In this document: one piece after another, positions 25,689-34,040 of the stretch
Layout of the letters: each line of letters opens with the position of its first letter
Position numbering within the stretch: position 1 is the stretch's first letter
Assembly: GCA_963545085.1 (NCBI GenBank)
Contig: CAUUHV010000004.1
Coordinates: forward strand, 1-64,000
DNA: 64,000 bases
Origin: Catonella sp963545085
GTDB taxonomy: Bacteria; Bacillota; Clostridia; Lachnospirales; Lachnospiraceae
Direction of reading: 5' to 3'
Notes under the pieces: generated by a model
Database searches by the model: none
Told to the model about the DNA's origin: nothing
The model's input: only the letters and a program-made list of their open reading frames with translations
Program-made: the position numbers and the translations under genes

Positions 25689-27353
25689 TTAATCATACAT
25701 AACCAAAGTTTCAATATAGTTGCCGCCCTTTTTAATCGGATAGGCTATCATAGGAATTACTGTCTTCGGATGCAAAATATTTGTATTCGGATCGGCGGTT
25801 ACACATATATTCTCTCCCTCTCCGGCTAAGACTTTTAACCTGCAACCGTCCTCATCACCCGGAGGAAGCGCAAAGCCCGCCTCATACGCTGTACAGTCAT
25901 AAGCGCTTTCAATATGATGTTTTCTGATATGCCCCTCCGTACACGGAATAATTTCAGTTTTTACTTTAATTCCTTCAATAGGCGACCATGTTGATTTTAC
26001 ACTTTTTTCATCCGTTTCAAATACCTCCTCATGACCTCTTGTAAAAATATATCCGAATACCTTAAACGTTAAAACACTATCCGGTGCATTCTCAGCCAAA
26101 TTAAAACCTGATTTTGCAATATTGAAGGCATATTTGGTTGAGTATGCAAATTTATCGTACTTTTCTTCCGTATGAGTATGGAGATGCTCTCTTGTTTTTC
26201 TACCGGGAAACAGGACCGCTTCTCCGTCTTTTCTTCGCTGTGCATGCATTTTCGCCCCTACAAGATAGGCTTCTTTCTTTAATCCAGATAAAGGGCGAGC
26301 TTCTACCTTCCAAAACGGATGCTCCTTATTTAACGCTAAAATCGCAAAGGTTTTCATAGCCCAATACGGTGAGCCCGGAGCATTATATCCCTCAGCCATA
26401 ATCAGATTAGGATAGCCGTAGCCTATGGTTAAAAGTCCCGAATTATCAAATATGGGAAGACTCATCCAATACTTTAAATTCCCGCTTATTATCCACTTCA
26501 TCTCAGCCATCGGTATAGGTTCAATTCCTATTTGCACGCACATTGAATAAAACGCGACCTGCGCAAAACGATAGGTTAAAGAGCGCCCGTATGCCACGGC
26601 CGCACCGTTATCCGCAAACCAATAAGCGAAATCTTTCCCGAAAATCTCCGCCCTTTTAAGATATTCTTCACAACGTTTCGGATCCTCATTTTTCATAACA
26701 CCTGCATAAAACAATCCGTAGAAATGGAAGGCAAAAGGACCGTAGTAATCAATAGTTTCCGGCTCTCCGTCCCCGTACCATCCGTCTCCAAGATAACATT
26801 TTTCCACATAGTCAAGAGCGTCATTTAGCTCCGACTCGCTGTATTTAACTCCAAGCTTTTTTAAAGCCGTATTGACAAGCACATTGAAAAAACGCCAGTT
26901 GCAATCGTAACATTTTTTTACATTGATTTGATTAAGCCAATTAACTAAATTTTCTTTTTCTTTCAGGTTTAAAGGCTCATAGAAGGTTGCCGGAGCTAAA
27001 ATCAAAGCATACGCAATTGCCGCCATTTCCACCAACCGTTGGTCATAGTCCTCAACCGATCCCCAATATTCCGGATGGTTAGGGTCGGTACCGCTAATAA
27101 GCCCCTGTCTGTAAATCTCCACAAACTCCGGATACACTCCTCCGCCGGAGAGCATAGGTCCCAATGCCCAAAGAGGTCTCGAGAAACCTTCCATCTGCGC
27201 CGCTATTTCAGGATAATGGGCGGCAGTATTGCCGATTTTCAGTCTTGCCTTACCTTTACTGTAGTACGGGATGAGCGGCTCCATAATTCTCTTTGCCAAA
27301 TTTTCAAAATCTTCTCTGCTGTTTAAGCTTATATCCTTTTTATACTCCCGCAT
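25689..27353 (-). CDS. DUF2264 family protein (alpha/alpha-barrel, glycan locus)
   Basis: A 554-residue protein of the DUF2264 family, which is common in polysaccharide-use loci of Clostridia and Bacteroidetes. The N-terminal two thirds are helical, as in (alpha/alpha) barrels of GH88/GH105 type, with GFSRPLWALGPMLSGGG near residue 57-73 and WYGDGEPETIDYYGPFAFHFY near 206. A C-terminal beta-sandwich follows. The start ATG at 27351-27353 has AAGGGGAAGAAG in front and overlaps the heparinase stop by 14 bases, so the two are coupled. The activity is unproven; a hydrolase or lyase on unsaturated or acidic sugars is the likely role. No signal peptide is present. Confidence 0.85.
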   Translation of the reverse strand: MREYKKDISLNSREDFENLAKRIMEPLIPYYSKGKARLKIGNTAAHYPEIAAQMEGFSRPLWALGPMLSGGGVYPEFVEIYRQGLISGTDPNHPEYWGSVEDYDQRLVEMAAIAYALILAPATFYEPLNLKEKENLVNWLNQINVKKCYDCNWRFFNVLVNTALKKLGVKYSESELNDALDYVEKCYLGDGWYGDGEPETIDYYGPFAFHFYGLFYAGVMKNEDPKRCEEYLKRAEIFGKDFAYWFADNGAAVAYGRSLTYRFAQVAFYSMCVQIGIEPIPMAEMKWIISGNLKYWMSLPIFDNSGLLTIGYGYPNLIMAEGYNAPGSPYWAMKTFAILALNKEHPFWKVEARPLSGLKKEAYLVGAKMHAQRRKDGEAVLFPGRKTREHLHTHTEEKYDKFAYSTKYAFNIAKSGFNLAENAPDSVLTFKVFGYIFTRGHEEVFETDEKSVKSTWSPIEGIKVKTEIIPCTEGHIRKHHIESAYDCTAYEAGFALPPGDEDGCRLKVLAGEGENICVTADPNTNILHPKTVIPMIAYPIKKGGNYIETLVMYD

Positions 27354-29232
27354 TCTTCTTCCCCTTTTTAAAACGAACCGTACTGCTTCCTTCCGCAGAT
27401 TCAATATGTCCTTTTAATAATACCCGATAAACTTTTTCGCCCCATACCTCCTCAAGTCTCGGGTCATTTAAAATAAACTCCGATATATCCGTCCGCAGCG
27501 CTTCGTCAAAAATAATCTCTAAAACGCTGTCTCCCGTTCCTACTGCAATTAGCCCGTGAGCCGCTTTAAAAGGCGATTCGGCAAGCATTAACGTCAATAT
27601 AAACTCGTTATTATGTTTTTTAAAAACATATTTATCCTTAAGTACAATCTCTTCTGCGCCTCTGTCAAAAATGATACTGCGCTTTAAAGCCTTTAACCCG
27701 CTCTCTTTCGGATAAGCTCTTTTTAAATCAAGAGAGAATTTGCTCTCCGCCTCATCATAACATACCGAATCCGCGACATGCTCCGCTCCCGCCGCCTGTG
27801 TCATTCCGTTTACTGTAGGGAGATTATGGTATTCGGAACACATTGTAGGAATTTCATACCTCTCAGGCGAAAATGTCTTCTTCGTATAAATGCCTACACC
27901 AAGGTCAATTATACGAGGTTTTCCATCCTGATAGATGATAAAGTTCCCTATATCGTTATGATTATGGCTTTCGTCATTATGCCCGCCTTTTGCGGATAGA
28001 AACAATCCTCTGTCGGTTCCGTCATTCTCTCTTGCAATCATTACCTGAATATCACTAAGCCATGCTTCTTTAATAAAAGGCGCTTTTGCCGTTTCGGTTT
28101 TTTCTGAAAGCCCCGAACAATCGAATAAAAAGTTCAGTTTACGATAAATCGAAGGAGCGGAACTGCCTGCGCCTTCATGCTCTCCTTTAGGTAAAGAAGC
28201 CGCTAAATTCATCATCGCTTCATCACCGATACGCATACCGTAGTGATAAATGAGAGCCGACGTTACATCAGGCTTTGCGGAGCCGTCCGCATAGTTGATA
28301 AAGTAACTTCCGCTTATATGAGCCTTATATATAAAAGTTCCCATATTTTTAATTAAGGGTTCTCCAAAAAAATCAATTTTTCCTTTCGAAACCTTGTATA
28401 ACTGGTCGCAAAAATCATGCACACAGCCTGCCGCATGTCCCCAGTATGAGGTACCTTCATCACAACCGCCGTCTTCACCGTAGGTAGCCATAAAAATATC
28501 CAACGTATCAAAAGCTTTTAAAATAGCCCTGTATTTGCGGTCGTTATCGGTTTCCGTCAAAAGAAATACCGACAACACCGTAGAGTTTATCCACGGATTC
28601 CAATTATTCACCTTATTTGTTTTAAGATAACCCATCCAGTTTGTATCATCATGATTAAGGAAAGGCAGTTTTATACGCTTTTCCAGTTCCAAATTTATAC
28701 GTCTGCCGATTTGCGGTGAAATATCATTCAAAGATTTCTTTAGCAAGTAATCAGTCCATGCAAGGAGCGCTCCCGTTTCAGCCGCAAACAAATCAATATA
28801 TTGTTCTTCGACGTCCGGCAGCAGTCTTTTAAGCTCCGGCAAATCCATAAATGCATTTTTACCGTTATGTGCCGAAATTCCCCAGTAGGTTTCCTCGCAA
28901 ATAAGCCAGATTCCGTTAATAATATCGTCAAGAAAACGTCCTTTATTTTCCGCGCATTCTCCCAATACTAAGTTATATAGTGCTCGCCTCCTCTCAAAAT
29001 ACGGCTTTTCATAAGTAATTCTTTTCCCTTTTCTGTAAAACGCCATAAAATCCGTAGCTAAAAGAGACTGCCATTCAAAATTTAAATATTTTTCAGCGTT
29101 TCCAATCAGCTCTTTCCCGTCGGGTAAATTCTCCCAGGCTTCCCTTTCGGTCGCCTGCGGGAACGGATGATACTCATAAAAGTTCAGTATCTTATTTTTA
29201 ATGCCGTTTTTTCTTTCCCATTTTAAAAACAT
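27340..29232 (-). CDS. Heparinase II/III family polysaccharide lyase
   Basis: The family cleaves acidic polysaccharides (heparin, alginate, ulvan or pectin-like chains) by beta-elimination. The 630-residue protein has an N-terminal (alpha/alpha) toroid and a C-terminal beta-sandwich with GGHNDESHNHNDIGNFIIY (about residue 405), where the conserved Asn-His-Asn-Asp region sits next to the active cleft. A Tyr-rich stretch around DEGTSYWGHAAG fits the catalytic Tyr. GGAGGAGAAGG precedes the ATG. There is no signal peptide, so oligosaccharides must be imported first. It is coupled to DUF2264. The real substrate cannot be assigned from sequence. Confidence 0.88.
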   Translation of the reverse strand: MFLKWERKNGIKNKILNFYEYHPFPQATEREAWENLPDGKELIGNAEKYLNFEWQSLLATDFMAFYRKGKRITYEKPYFERRRALYNLVLGECAENKGRFLDDIINGIWLICEETYWGISAHNGKNAFMDLPELKRLLPDVEEQYIDLFAAETGALLAWTDYLLKKSLNDISPQIGRRINLELEKRIKLPFLNHDDTNWMGYLKTNKVNNWNPWINSTVLSVFLLTETDNDRKYRAILKAFDTLDIFMATYGEDGGCDEGTSYWGHAAGCVHDFCDQLYKVSKGKIDFFGEPLIKNMGTFIYKAHISGSYFINYADGSAKPDVTSALIYHYGMRIGDEAMMNLAASLPKGEHEGAGSSAPSIYRKLNFLFDCSGLSEKTETAKAPFIKEAWLSDIQVMIARENDGTDRGLFLSAKGGHNDESHNHNDIGNFIIYQDGKPRIIDLGVGIYTKKTFSPERYEIPTMCSEYHNLPTVNGMTQAAGAEHVADSVCYDEAESKFSLDLKRAYPKESGLKALKRSIIFDRGAEEIVLKDKYVFKKHNNEFILTLMLAESPFKAAHGLIAVGTGDSVLEIIFDEALRTDISEFILNDPRLEEVWGEKVYRVLLKGHIESAEGSSTVRFKKGKKNAGV

Positions 29233-29247
29233 ACCTTCTCCTCCGTT

Positions 29248-29298
29248 TTATCGGTACGACTCACCTGCCGCGGGAATAAAATATATCTTTTTCGTCAT
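29248..29298 (-). other. Tiny ORF upstream of heparinase sharing a 29-base repeat with the 31.8 kb element
   Basis: The minus strand encodes a 16-residue frame MTKKIYFIPAAGESYR ending at TAA, just before the heparinase gene. Its last 29 bases (29251-29279) match 24 of 29 positions of the reverse complement of 31830-31858 in the GC-rich repeat. It may be a leftover of the same repeat rather than a leader peptide. Confidence 0.35.
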
Positions 29299-29317
29299 TA
29301 CCTCTGTATCAGGTTCA

Positions 29318-29908
29318 TTACCTTAAACACATGATATATTCATTGATTTTTCTATCCAACTCATCTTTACTTTTTTCTAAATTCGGGCAAAATCCTGTCA
29401 CTCCATAGCCAATCATATGATAAAGTGCAATAAAACGATACTCGTTTCCTCCTTTCATATCGCCTTCAGCCACAGCTTGCTCTATCTTTTCAATATTACA
29501 CGCAGTTTCAAAGGTCTCACGACTCATAATCTTCTGACAGAATTTCCATGCTTTCTCCTCTGTGTCATCCTTGTTTTTGGGCGTTGACCAGACTTTCTTC
29601 ATTTGTGCTATCCGAAAATTTTTATCATCCGTTCTTCCTTTTTCAGCATAGATATATGCTTCCAATCCCCAAATAAAAAGAATAAAATCCCATACGTTAT
29701 AGTTGATTTTTGTCGGAATATCAATATTGGTACATTCACACACTTTTAGCGCGTTCTCTTTATCACTTGACACATAGAGCCGATAGGCAAGCTCACACAA
29801 AGAAGTCACATCGGAATTTTTCGTAAATGAACAACTTTTACTTAGTTTTTTACAAAGTCTGATAATTTTCTTTTCGTCATGTTCTGCAATAATATTTTCA
29901 AATAACAT
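29318..29908 (-). CDS. Hypothetical helical protein, possible immunity-type protein
   Basis: A 196-residue soluble, mostly helical protein. The ATG at 29906-29908 follows GGAGGTGACG, which decides the start over one four codons upstream. Short helical hairpins near 40-70 (ELAYRLYVSSDKENALKVC) and 85-105 (WDFILFIWGLEAYIYAE) look like tetratricopeptide-type repeats. I do not recognise the family with certainty; DUF6707-like proteins have similar looks. It stands first of three orphan genes of one direction (29318, 30034, 30485), a typical arrangement of polymorphic-toxin immunity genes without their toxins. Confidence 0.55.
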   Translation of the reverse strand: MLFENIIAEHDEKKIIRLCKKLSKSCSFTKNSDVTSLCELAYRLYVSSDKENALKVCECTNIDIPTKINYNVWDFILFIWGLEAYIYAEKGRTDDKNFRIAQMKKVWSTPKNKDDTEEKAWKFCQKIMSRETFETACNIEKIEQAVAEGDMKGGNEYRFIALYHMIGYGVTGFCPNLEKSKDELDRKINEYIMCLR

Positions 29909-30033
29909 CGTCACCTCCACAAACTTTTATTTCTTTCATCTTCTTTCGCGTAAAAGCTTTAGGCTCCTTTAAATTTTTGTCACTTAAATATCGATAACCG
30001 GTTATTATTCTCCATTTTCGTTTTCTTACAGAT

Positions 30034-30369
30034 TTAACCATTACTTAAACTTCTTAATTCCTCAAAGGTTAATTCCTTATAATTCTTAGCCGAATTCAAA
30101 ACTGAATCCGTTGTATCAGGCAATTTGCCCATAATTTTTTTGATATCTATATCCTTAGGAAAGGGAATAATATTCTCATCTGCGTCTTCACCATTATACG
30201 CTAAAAATATAAACTCACCCGTCTCCCAATTTATATCAAAATGATTGCTTATACCGACTTTTGTTTCTAAATCAAGCATTTTTTCTTCCTGATCTATGAA
30301 AGTTTCATATATAAATTCAAACAAGGCTTCCCTATTTATTTTTATGATTCTGCATACACTATCTTTCAC
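30034..30369 (-). CDS. Small hypothetical protein, possible orphan immunity protein
   Basis: A 111-residue acidic protein from a GTG start preceded by AGAGGGAACAA. It has an N-terminal helix (ALFEFIYETFIDQEEKML), a beta segment FDINWETGEFIFLAYNGED and a C-terminal helix (YKELTFEELRSLSN). Acidic, small and isolated proteins of this kind are often immunity proteins. Family not recognised. It lies 125 bases before the 29318 gene and 115 bases after the 30485 gene. Confidence 0.5.
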   Translation of the reverse strand: MKDSVCRIIKINREALFEFIYETFIDQEEKMLDLETKVGISNHFDINWETGEFIFLAYNGEDADENIIPFPKDIDIKKIMGKLPDTTDSVLNSAKNYKELTFEELRSLSNG

Positions 30370-30484
30370 TTGTTCCCTCTTTCCGCCTGTATAAAAAATT
30401 CAAATTTTCAACCCTCTGTATACACCGGTTTATACTTTTAACGTTGACAATATTTCTTTTCAAAATCATCCGGATATTTTACAT

Positions 30485-30763
30485 TTATTCCATAGACAAA
30501 TATTCTATAGGCAGTTCTTCCGTCAAAGTTCGGGATATCATTTCGCTAAAAAGGAATAAAATTTCCTGCAGCTCCTTTTCAGCCTGTTCAATATCTTCTT
30601 CGCTCCAAGTCCGCGCCGCCAAATGCTCATTACTTACTTTGCCTTCAGAAATTTGTTTCATGACATATTTGACAGCTTCCTCTTTATTGTTAAATATCTT
30701 TTCTATCTCTCTTTTCCCTCTTTCGGAATATCCGCAGATATAGTTATTCCCATCCAAAAACAA
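30485..30763 (-). CDS. Small hypothetical protein, Imm59-like, possibly 5' truncated
   Basis: A 92-residue acidic frame. The visible start is a TTG (30761-30763) without a good ribosome binding site. The open frame continues upstream about 16 codons to a TAG near 30810 with no ATG. The sequence (FLDGNNYICGYSERGKREIE... then FNNKEEAVKYVMKQI) resembles immunity protein 59, in which a beta strand with GNKYIC-Y-ERG is followed by an EEA-KY helix. A normal start seems lost at the junction near 30.80 kb, where the neighbour on the other strand is also truncated. Confidence 0.5.
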   Translation of the reverse strand: MFLDGNNYICGYSERGKREIEKIFNNKEEAVKYVMKQISEGKVSNEHLAARTWSEEDIEQAEKELQEILFLFSEMISRTLTEELPIEYLSME

Positions 30764-30816
30764 ACCTTCTATGCTTCTTTGAATCCTGTTTAGAGAGCAA
30801 CACTACGCTTTCAGCT

Positions 30817-31791
30817 TTGACCGGTTGCGGAAAAAAATCGACAGATGCACAGGGGTCAGCTAAAACAGCGGCGGAAACGGAATCCGCAAAGACAAGTAAA
30901 GATAAAACTGCAGGCACACCAAAGAAAGTCGCATTTATTTGTAAATCTTATACCGATACATTTTGTGTATGGGTAAAAGATGAAATTGAAAAGAAAGCAT
31001 CAGAATATTCAGAACAATTTACGGTTGATTGCTTAGATTCAAAAAATACATCTTCTACACAGATTGAACAGATTGAAAACTGTGTAGCCTCAGGTTATGA
31101 TGCCATTATTTTTCAACAGGTTGATGCTGAAGCGCCGGTACAGGCAGTTAAAGCGGCAGTGGATAAGGGAATAAAAGTAATTGTTACAACCGGTTCGGTT
31201 AATGACGATGGTGCAAGTACATATATTGATGCAGATCCTGTTCAGCAGGGATCCATATTGGCGGAATATGCCGTTTCTAAATTTCCGAAAAATGCCAAAG
31301 TTGCAATATTACAAGGACCGGCAGGCAATTTTCATGCGAATGGACGTGAAGAAGGTTTCAAAAAAGTGTTGGAAGCAACCGACGGGGTTGAAATTGTTGC
31401 GGAAGAAATCGGTGAATGGCAAAAAGATAAGGCTATGACGATTGTACAGAACTGGTTAGTAGCTTATCCTGATTTAAGCGTAATTATGGCTCATAATGAT
31501 GATATGGCATTAGGTGCAACGGAAGCAATTAAGATGGCGGGAAAGGAAGGCAAGATTCAGGTTTACGGTGTTGATGCTACGGCAGCGGGATGTCAGGCAA
31601 TTGAAGCAGGAACAATGGGAGCTTCCGTATTTCAGAATGCGGTAGATTATGCCGATTTAGCACTTGAATATGCATCTGCGCATTTTAAAGGAGAAGAGAA
31701 AGAAAGCACGAGAATTGACAGCGAACTTGTAACACCTGATAATGTTGCGGATTATATTGAAATTCATAAACAGCTTGGAAATATTAAGTGA
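30817..31791 (+). pseudogene. Sugar ABC transporter binding protein lacking its signal peptide
   Basis: The frame encodes a full periplasmic-binding fold of the RbsB/type-1 sugar class (KKVAFICKSYTDTFCVWVKDE near residue 35, VASGYDAIIFQQVDAEAPVQ near 90, DDMALGATEAIKMAG near 225). It opens inside a lipobox (SALTGCGKKST) whose hydrophobic signal sequence is missing: upstream codons read CFFESCLESNTT. The only start is a TTG without a ribosome binding site. No transporter ATPase or permease follows. It is probably a gene truncated by a rearrangement near 30.80 kb. Its stop codon lies inside a GC-rich repeat. Confidence 0.75.
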
Positions 31792-31925
31792 AATACCCTG
31801 CGATAGAGAACAGAGCATCCAAGTTAAAATTATTCCCGCGGCGGGCGTGCTGTACCGACAAGTTTCCACCGCTACACGGCGACTGTCCGGAGGGTGACCC
31901 CGCTGCTTGCCGCGGGGTATTTTAC
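31788..31925. repeat. GC-rich 138-bp element with terminal inverted repeats
   Basis: The ends GTGAAATACCCTGCG and GTAAAATACCCCGCG (read inward) form a 15-base inverted repeat with two mismatches. The inside is far richer in G+C than its neighbours and has hairpins (CCCGCGGCGGG, CCCCGC...GCGGGG). A 29-base part recurs, diverged, at 29251-29279 in the opposite orientation. No open reading frame of note is seen. The element resembles a MITE or an insertion-sequence end. Confidence 0.55.
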
Positions 31926-32050
31926 TCACTCTATAGGTTACAGATTTCTTAACCGGAGTAATGCGGCAGCATAAGGCTTTTCGGTATGTGACTATAGGAT
32001 AAGTTTGTTATATGGCTCATTGGCTGCAAAAATAAAATTGGGGTAGTGCA

Positions 32051-32968
32051 ATGGAAAAGAGAAATAAAACAGTATTAGCGATTGACATTGGCGGTTCCAA
32101 ATTGTTGGTGGGGATAATGGATGAGACGGGGAATGTTTTAGAGTCAAGAAAGAGTCCGTTTTGCGAGCCGACAGGAGACAGTGTAGTTGAACAAATAATT
32201 AGTGAATGTCATGCGCTGATAGATTCCAAATATGAACCTTCCTGTATAGGAGCTTCTATACCGGGACTTGCTGATGCGGAAAATGGGATTTGGATATATG
32301 CCTGCTTTTCTAAAATTGAAAATCTGCCGTTAGCAAAAATTCTTTCAGACGAGTTTAAGATACCGTGTTATTTGGAAAATGACGCCAATATTTGCGCGTA
32401 TGGTGAAAAAATGTTTGGATGCGCGAAAAAAGTTGAAGATTTTATATGGATTACCATAAGTAACGGGGTCGGTTCCGGCTTGTTTTTAAATAATAAATTG
32501 TATGGAGGCGTAAATAGAAATGCAGGTGAAGTAGGACATATTAAAGTTGAGAAGAACGGGCCTGAATGTCCATGCGGGGGATTAGGATGCCTTGAAGCGG
32601 TTGCGGCGGGAAACGGAATATCAAAGAGATACCGGAAAATGACGGGAAGGAACGCAGATACAAAAGAAATTTCCGAATTAGCGAGAAACGGTAACGACAT
32701 TGCGTTAAAATGTATGTTTGACACAGGCGAATATATAGGCTTTGCGATTGGAACTATTCAAAATTTATTAAATTTACCGTTAATAGTTCTGGGCGGCGGA
32801 ATTTCCATGGCGTATGATTTGTTGAAAGACGGTATAAAAAAGGGCATTGATGACAGTATTTATGCCAAAGCAAACAATGCTTATTCTATAAAAGTAACGG
32901 AGCTTGGATATGAAGCTTCATTGATCGGTGCAGGTGCCTATGCACTGATAAGAAATGAAAATAGTTAA
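32051..32968 (+). CDS. ROK family sugar kinase
   Basis: ROK proteins are glucokinases, N-acetylmannosamine kinases or repressors. This 305-residue protein has the kinase form without an N-terminal HTH. It shows the ATP phosphate motif VLAIDIGGSKLLVGIMDETG at the N-terminus, the ENDANICAYGE substrate/catalytic Asp block near 111-121, the GxGSG turn (NGVGSGLFLNN), the ROK zinc/signature CPCGGLGCLEA (near 174-184), and VLGGGI. A weak GGGGTAGTGCA site precedes the ATG. It follows the truncated sugar-binding gene and the repeat, so the original sugar operon seems broken up. The sugar cannot be assigned. Confidence 0.88.
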   Translation: MEKRNKTVLAIDIGGSKLLVGIMDETGNVLESRKSPFCEPTGDSVVEQIISECHALIDSKYEPSCIGASIPGLADAENGIWIYACFSKIENLPLAKILSDEFKIPCYLENDANICAYGEKMFGCAKKVEDFIWITISNGVGSGLFLNNKLYGGVNRNAGEVGHIKVEKNGPECPCGGLGCLEAVAAGNGISKRYRKMTGRNADTKEISELARNGNDIALKCMFDTGEYIGFAIGTIQNLLNLPLIVLGGGISMAYDLLKDGIKKGIDDSIYAKANNAYSIKVTELGYEASLIGAGAYALIRNENS

Positions 32969-33040
32969 GGCGAATAGAACAAAAAACCTGATACTTGTAT
33001 ATTAGTCAAGGCTGCGTGCCTAAAATTAAAAATAATTTCT

Positions 33041-33145
33041 TTAATGGTAAATCTCTAACTTTGCTATTAGAGATTTACGCATTTCTATAGGTGTCATCCA
33101 TCTTAATACCTGCATGTGTATTCTGTTAGAACGGTATAAATATCA
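33041..33145 (-). pseudogene. Transposase C-terminal remnant (IS3/IS150-like)
   Basis: A 33-codon minus-strand frame bounded by TGA (33143-33145) and TAA (33041-33043) reads YRSNRIHMQVLRWMTPIEMR followed by KSLIAKLEIYH. The N-R-I-H ... W-M-T-P-x-E motif is the conserved end of DDE transposases of the IS3 group. Inside it GTAAATCTCTAA and TTAGAGATTTAC form a perfect 12-base inverted repeat (33047-33078). The rest of the element is gone. Confidence 0.6.
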
Positions 33146-33184
33146 TTTCATTTGTAATATTAAATCTTCATAGCCGTAAAAGGA

Positions 33185-33347
33185 AATGAATATACTTGAG
33201 TTTCCGCATTTTTTTTATTTAAACATGGCTCTATCGGCTAAAATGTACTTATTTCCGTTAAATTATTTTTGTTTATGTAACGCGGCTTATAAGCAGCACA
33301 GTTAAGCCATATTTATGAAAAGATACGGAAACTCAAGAATGAATATA
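33185..33347. mobile_element. 143-bp MITE, copy 1, with 10-bp target duplication
   Basis: The element itself is 33195-33337. Its ends CTTGAGTTTCCG and CGGAAACTCAAG are a perfect 12-base inverted repeat. It is bracketed by the identical 10-base sequence AATGAATATA (33185-33194 and 33338-33347), a target-site duplication. A second copy with about ten differences is at 54654-54796. It has no coding capacity and a transposase for it is not in the window. It inserted directly upstream of the promoter at 33351. Confidence 0.85.
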
Positions 33348-33350
33348 ATC

Positions 33351-33378
33351 TTGACAATAAATATATATATTATATAAT
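33351..33378 (+). promoter_or_regulatory. Promoter of the TM2 gene
   Basis: Perfect TTGACA and TATAAT boxes lie 16 bases apart, 38 bases before the chosen ATG and four bases after the MITE target duplication. Confidence 0.75.
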
Positions 33379-33415
33379 TAAAAATAGATATTTAATAATG
33401 AAAGGGCGATTAGAT

Positions 33416-33871
33416 ATGGCAAAAATTATTGAAATCCGTCAGGATATAGTTTGTATCGGAACCGAGAATAACGGTATTGAAGAGATTCGCACTTCCGATT
33501 TGAATTTTGTTCCGCATTTAGGTGATGAAGTGGAAATATTTAAAACGGAAACAAGGGTAATAGTGAGCAAAGTTGAAAAGAAGAGTGACTTTCCGGCAGG
33601 CGGAATAAATATAAATATGAATCAGGCACAGAGTCAGCAGGTTGTAACACCTGTGTATGCTTCAGGCAAGGTGGTTAGTAAAATAGTATATGTGATTCTC
33701 GCTATTCTTTTAGGCGGAGTCGGTGTACATAAGTTTTATGTTGGAAAATGGGGAATGGGTATTTTATATTTGTTGTTCTGTTGGTCGGGAATTCCTGCGA
33801 TTATCGGTCTTATAGAAGGAATTATGGCTGCATTAAAGCCTGCTGACGCAAATGGAAATATAATAATCTGA
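33416..33871 (+). CDS. TM2 domain membrane protein
   Basis: The N-terminal 80 residues form a small beta-rich soluble domain (IIEIRQDIVCIGTENNGIEEI..., VEIFKTETRVIVSKV), like a short SH3 or OB-type fold. A Met/Gln linker follows, then the TM2 domain: KVVSKIVYVILAILLGGVG, HKFYVGKWGMGILYLLF, and GIPAIIGLIEGI. TM2 gives two membrane helices joined by a short turn with the GVGVHKFYVGK motif; its role is unknown. I chose the ATG at 33416 (MAKIIEI), 12 bases after GAAAGGG; an ATG six codons earlier has no site. Confidence 0.8.
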   Translation: MAKIIEIRQDIVCIGTENNGIEEIRTSDLNFVPHLGDEVEIFKTETRVIVSKVEKKSDFPAGGININMNQAQSQQVVTPVYASGKVVSKIVYVILAILLGGVGVHKFYVGKWGMGILYLLFCWSGIPAIIGLIEGIMAALKPADANGNIII

Positions 33872-33946
33872 CAGTTCGGACTAAAAACCCGATTCAAATT
33901 AAGTATTAGTGTACGGCAAAAATCAATTTTAGATAAAATATCAATC

Positions 33947-33985
33947 AAGGAGCTTGGAAACCCGTAAATTTTCCGGCTCCTCTTT
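33947..33985 (+). terminator. Terminator of the TM2 gene
   Basis: AGGAGC-TT-GGAAA pairs with TTTCC-G-GCTCCT around a short loop and is followed by CTTTTCTGTACTTTTTT. Confidence 0.65.
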
Positions 33986-34040
33986 TCTGTACTTTTTTCT
34001 TTTTCTATGCTATTATGTTGAAACGAAAAGTCCTTTCAGT

